A stretch of DNA of 64,000 bases from Corydoras sp. C115. Lineage: Eukaryota; Chordata; Actinopteri; Siluriformes; Callichthyidae. Of the stretch, positions 61,109 through 64,000 are shown piece after piece. The first letter of the stretch is position 1. Each line of letters begins with the position of its first letter. The notes below the pieces were generated by a model. The model was not told where the DNA came from and ran no database searches. It worked only from the letters and a program-made list of their open reading frames with translations. A program made the position numbers and the translations under genes. Location: the NCBI GenBank assembly GCA_019802505.1, contig JAFMOC010000043.1, forward strand, positions 1,686,501 through 1,750,500. The letters are read 5' to 3'.

Positions 61109-61271
61109 ACTTACCTTATTTTAAAAATGTACTCATGATGACTACAAAAAGTAATTTAAATGAAGCATATTTTAGTTTTTTTTTTTGTTTGTTTGTTTTT
61201 TTGGTTTGCTATTCCAAAAATCCACAATTTGATTAAGACCGTGGAATACATTGACTTAATGGCAGCAATAC

Positions 61272-61317
<46 letters not shown>
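61272..61317. repeat. (AAT)15 microsatellite
   Basis: Trinucleotide run directly next to the 3' end of the antisense SINE at 61320-61578, so it probably grew from that SINE's tail. Confidence 0.93.
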
Positions 61318-61318
<1 letters not shown>

Positions 61319-61319
61319 T

Positions 61320-61578
61320 AATCAATTTTGCCCACTGTGCTTACACACAAAGGCATTTGTTCTCCACATTTAACCCATTCATGCAGTGAAACCCACACAC
61401 ATTTTCACAAACCAGTAAAGTGAGCACACATGTCCGGAGCAGTGGGCAGCCTTGCATTTGGCACCTGAGGAGCAATTGGGGTTAGGTGCCTTGCCCAAGG
61501 TACTTCAGCCATAGCACTCAGTGGGACCAGTAATCAAAATGGGGACCTTCAGGTTGCAAGGCTGGTTCCTTAATCTCA
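61320..61578 (-). mobile_element. tRNA-derived SINE, second family
   Basis: Antisense ACATTTAACCCATTCATGCAGTG, GGAGCAGTGGGCAGCC, GGGGTTAGGTGCCTTGCCCAAGG and GGGGACCTTCAGGTTGCAAGGCTGG. Same family and layout as 10396-10665, with a less decayed body. Confidence 0.85.
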
Positions 61579-61599
61579 AGCCTACATACTGAGACTATA

Positions 61600-64000
61600 A
61601 TGTTATTAGCACCCTGCATAGTGCTTGATACCATATTGTTCTTGAATACCTCATGCATTTCCTCCACAATTTCCTTTCAGGTGAAAGAGCAAACCATCGC
61701 TCATGGTCAAACAACTCTCTGAACATAAAACTTGCCTCATCATATCACCATCTATGTGTTCTAACACTAAATAAACCACAAGCATGATGTTGATTTTGGA
61801 GCACGGTTTTCTTTCTTGCACAGTAAAGCGCTTACAGAAAGACCCTCGCAATATAAATCAAAATTGCTATCCAAGGACTTTTTTGATGAATTGCCCAATT
61901 TAATCAATATAAGTATGTGAAATTTTGCCCATGTGTTCTTTTTAGTTAAAGTGTCATTTGAGCATCTACCTTATGAATGTTTTTATTTTAAAAATGGCAG
62001 GATGTTAAAAGTAGTCTTTAATGTAGACACAGAAAGGTTCTTTTTGTGCTGCACATAAAAAGTAGAATCTGAATGTATAGTTGAATTTCACAATCATCAT
62101 ACTTCTAAGTGAATTAAAAGTTTCTGTTTCAAATGAAATTATGATTTCTGCACTGAGCTGATTAATTTGACCCAAATACCAGCTATAATCAAAAATGGCC
62201 CTCCAAGAGTAGTCACCAATTAAATAGGCGTGCCTTAGGATTCAGGGAGACATTCATAATATATAATATTAAAAATATGTTATGTAGACATTAATATTGT
62301 TATAAATGAAAATAATGTCTTAGAAATAAAAATGAAGAACTGAGGTGCACAGAGACACAGACATTTACTCTTAAAGTTTCTTACTGAGTGCAAAACTGAC
62401 AGACTGATGAGTATCGGTCTGTTGGAAAATGTATTGTATCTGGAATCTGTTTTCTTATAAAAACAGTTCAAATCCACTGAGCATGGGTCTTGAGAAACCG
62501 TTTAAACAATTTAACATAAAAATGAAGCAAAGAGCTGAACACAGAAGTCAACTTAGGGGATGACTAGGTCCCCCTGCTACTGAACTTTTCATCTCTTGGG
62601 CCCTATTCATCCCATTAAAACCACCTGAGACCTGTTTGTGATGTTTATGAAGTGATAAAATACAATCAATCAAGTATCCAGTCGAGTTTGTTATAAGGCT
62701 CATGATGTAATTCACTGGACCAGTGATGTAAATTCACATCATGTTTCATCCCTTAATAAGCATTTCAATTGATCATTACTTTGTTCCAGACAGAACTTTC
62801 CAGTAACATGTATTTTTATTGATTAATAGAGATTTAATGAATACCTAATGAGTTCCTCGTGTTGTCAGCTTTTGGCCCTGGAAAATGAAAGTCTGGCAGC
62901 ATGGTGCTTAAAAAAATAGTCTATATTGCTTTTGATAGCAGCACATACAAAAATTTAATACACAGCCTTGAATTTGAACTGCAGCACAGTGGCATCATAA
63001 ATGCTCCACATCACACATGATGGATGCTGAAACTGGTCCAACTTCAGACTGCATTCGGTATAATGGTGCTTGTTTTTGCCAGTTCCACAAGCACTGATTT
63101 ATCATTCTGGACACGAACCACGGGGTTATTTCATTAAACATGGTTTTATTCGTTGGACTTCACGAACAGTTTTACTCTTCTTCCAAGAATGTTCACATCA
63201 GTTTAATGCATTTGTAGATATCCCTTCCAGTCTCATAAAAAGTAAAAGCAGAATCAGGCTGAAAGGATGGTAAACAGACAGGAAAACCCAAGTTAAAAAG
63301 GCCAACCAAAAGCCAACAGTAAGGGAAGAAAGGGGGGTCAAGGTGGATGGTAAACTGCAAAGACCTGGAGTCAGCATTGGAATTGCCTTGAGAGCGATGA
63401 TGTACAATTTTTTTTTCATATGTTCATATCTATTCATCTTTCAATCAGATCCACTCCCCTGCTTTTCTATTAGCAGTTATGTTTATTTCTGCTAGGTTTC
63501 CAGCAGGGCCACAGAGGACTGTCATGACAACATGGTCTAGCAGACCTTGGCTATAGGCCCAGGCTGTAAAATCTGAAGAAACTAGGCCACTCCGAAAAGA
63601 TGTTTCCGCCTGTCCTGTTTGTTTTTTAAAAGAAGGGGAGAGGACTGCCAGGTCCCATTAGAACTGGGGGAGTCAGGCAATGAAGGGGGGCATGTAAGGG
63701 AAGCTGCAGATTCAGCTCTGCCGAGACTACCCCATACTGATGATGGAGAGGAAGAGAGTGAGACACTAAGGGAAGGATAAAATGGATGACAGGAAGGCAA
63801 GAACACAAGTTGAGAAACCTGAGAACCAGGGGTTCTGCTAAAGTGCTGGAGTGAGGGATAAAAGAAGCTAAAAATAGTGGTTGAGAGACATACAGAGACT
63901 TAAAGAAAACAAATGAAAACACAGAAGGGATCGGTCCGTCAACTTTTATACAGCCTGTATTTTGCAAGCATTCCAAAATACAGCATTACATCACAGAATG
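61600..64000. other. No gene seen; purine-rich at the right end
   Basis: AT-rich DNA to ~63.2 kb. From about 63.3 to 63.9 kb the plus strand is purine-rich (many AGGGAAGAAAGG and GGAGAGGAAGAGAG stretches). Two overlapping minus-strand frames (63582-63806, 63626-63976) are low-complexity translations of that bias. No exon was recognised. Confidence 0.45.

Noticed and set aside
1..64000. Search for rRNA, CRISPR arrays, bacterial operons, phage, retroviral LTR pairs and intact transposases
   Set aside because: None seen. The window has vertebrate-type repeat content, and all transposase traces are broken fragments.

Overview
The window looks like chromosomal DNA from a teleost fish, probably an ostariophysan (catfish, characin or relative). 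The evidence is the AT-rich background, long CA, TA and A tracts, more than 15 copies of a tRNA-headed SINE with the V-SINE-type core and a (TGAA)n tail, other tRNA-type fish SINEs, and several decayed Tc1/mariner copies. No operons, ribosome binding sites, rRNA, CRISPR array or intact transposase were seen. The species cannot be fixed from sequence alone.

Most of the 64 kb is non-coding. Layout: 0-2.3 kb holds a near-perfect 122-nt palindrome around a TA tract, a SINE relic, and a Tc1 relic lying between two copies of a ~200-bp duplicated segment. 2.3-7.7 kb is unrecognised sequence. 7.7-14.3 kb is a SINE-rich stretch with a CA-rich tract. 14.3-19.2 kb is mostly unique AT-rich DNA with an enhancer-like block. 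19.2-20 kb is a Tc1 relic plus a SINE. 22.7-23.1 kb holds the best coding candidate, a terminal exon on the minus strand. 24-31 kb has scattered old SINEs and a GC-richer block beside a Z-DNA-type tract. 34-40 kb has Tc1 relics and an 80-bp TA tract. 43.5-44.4 kb is an inverted SINE pair, and 46.4-46.5 kb a pure pyrimidine tract. 47.9-56.6 kb has weak exon-like segments on the minus strand. 59.5-61.6 kb has a Tc1 end, a CpG-rich promoter and first-exon candidate, two young SINEs, and another SINE.

The only host gene I can argue for runs on the minus strand. Its first exon would be at 60.19-60.28 kb (start codon, hydrophobic signal-like stretch, strong GTGAGT donor, phase 1), inside a CpG cluster. 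Its last exon could be at 22.94-23.08 kb (phase-1 acceptor, 48 codons, stop, AATAAA 107 bp downstream). Segments at 52.2, 51.8 and 48.1 kb fit exon 1 in phase and would instead give a short signal-peptide protein with a hydrophobic tail. By-eye splice calls are close to chance level over this length, so these models are hypotheses. The protein was not recognised.

The firmest observations concern mobile elements. Five SINE insertions have direct repeats of 8-12 bp at both ends. Two of them are 5' truncated, and one sits 61 bp upstream of the candidate start codon.
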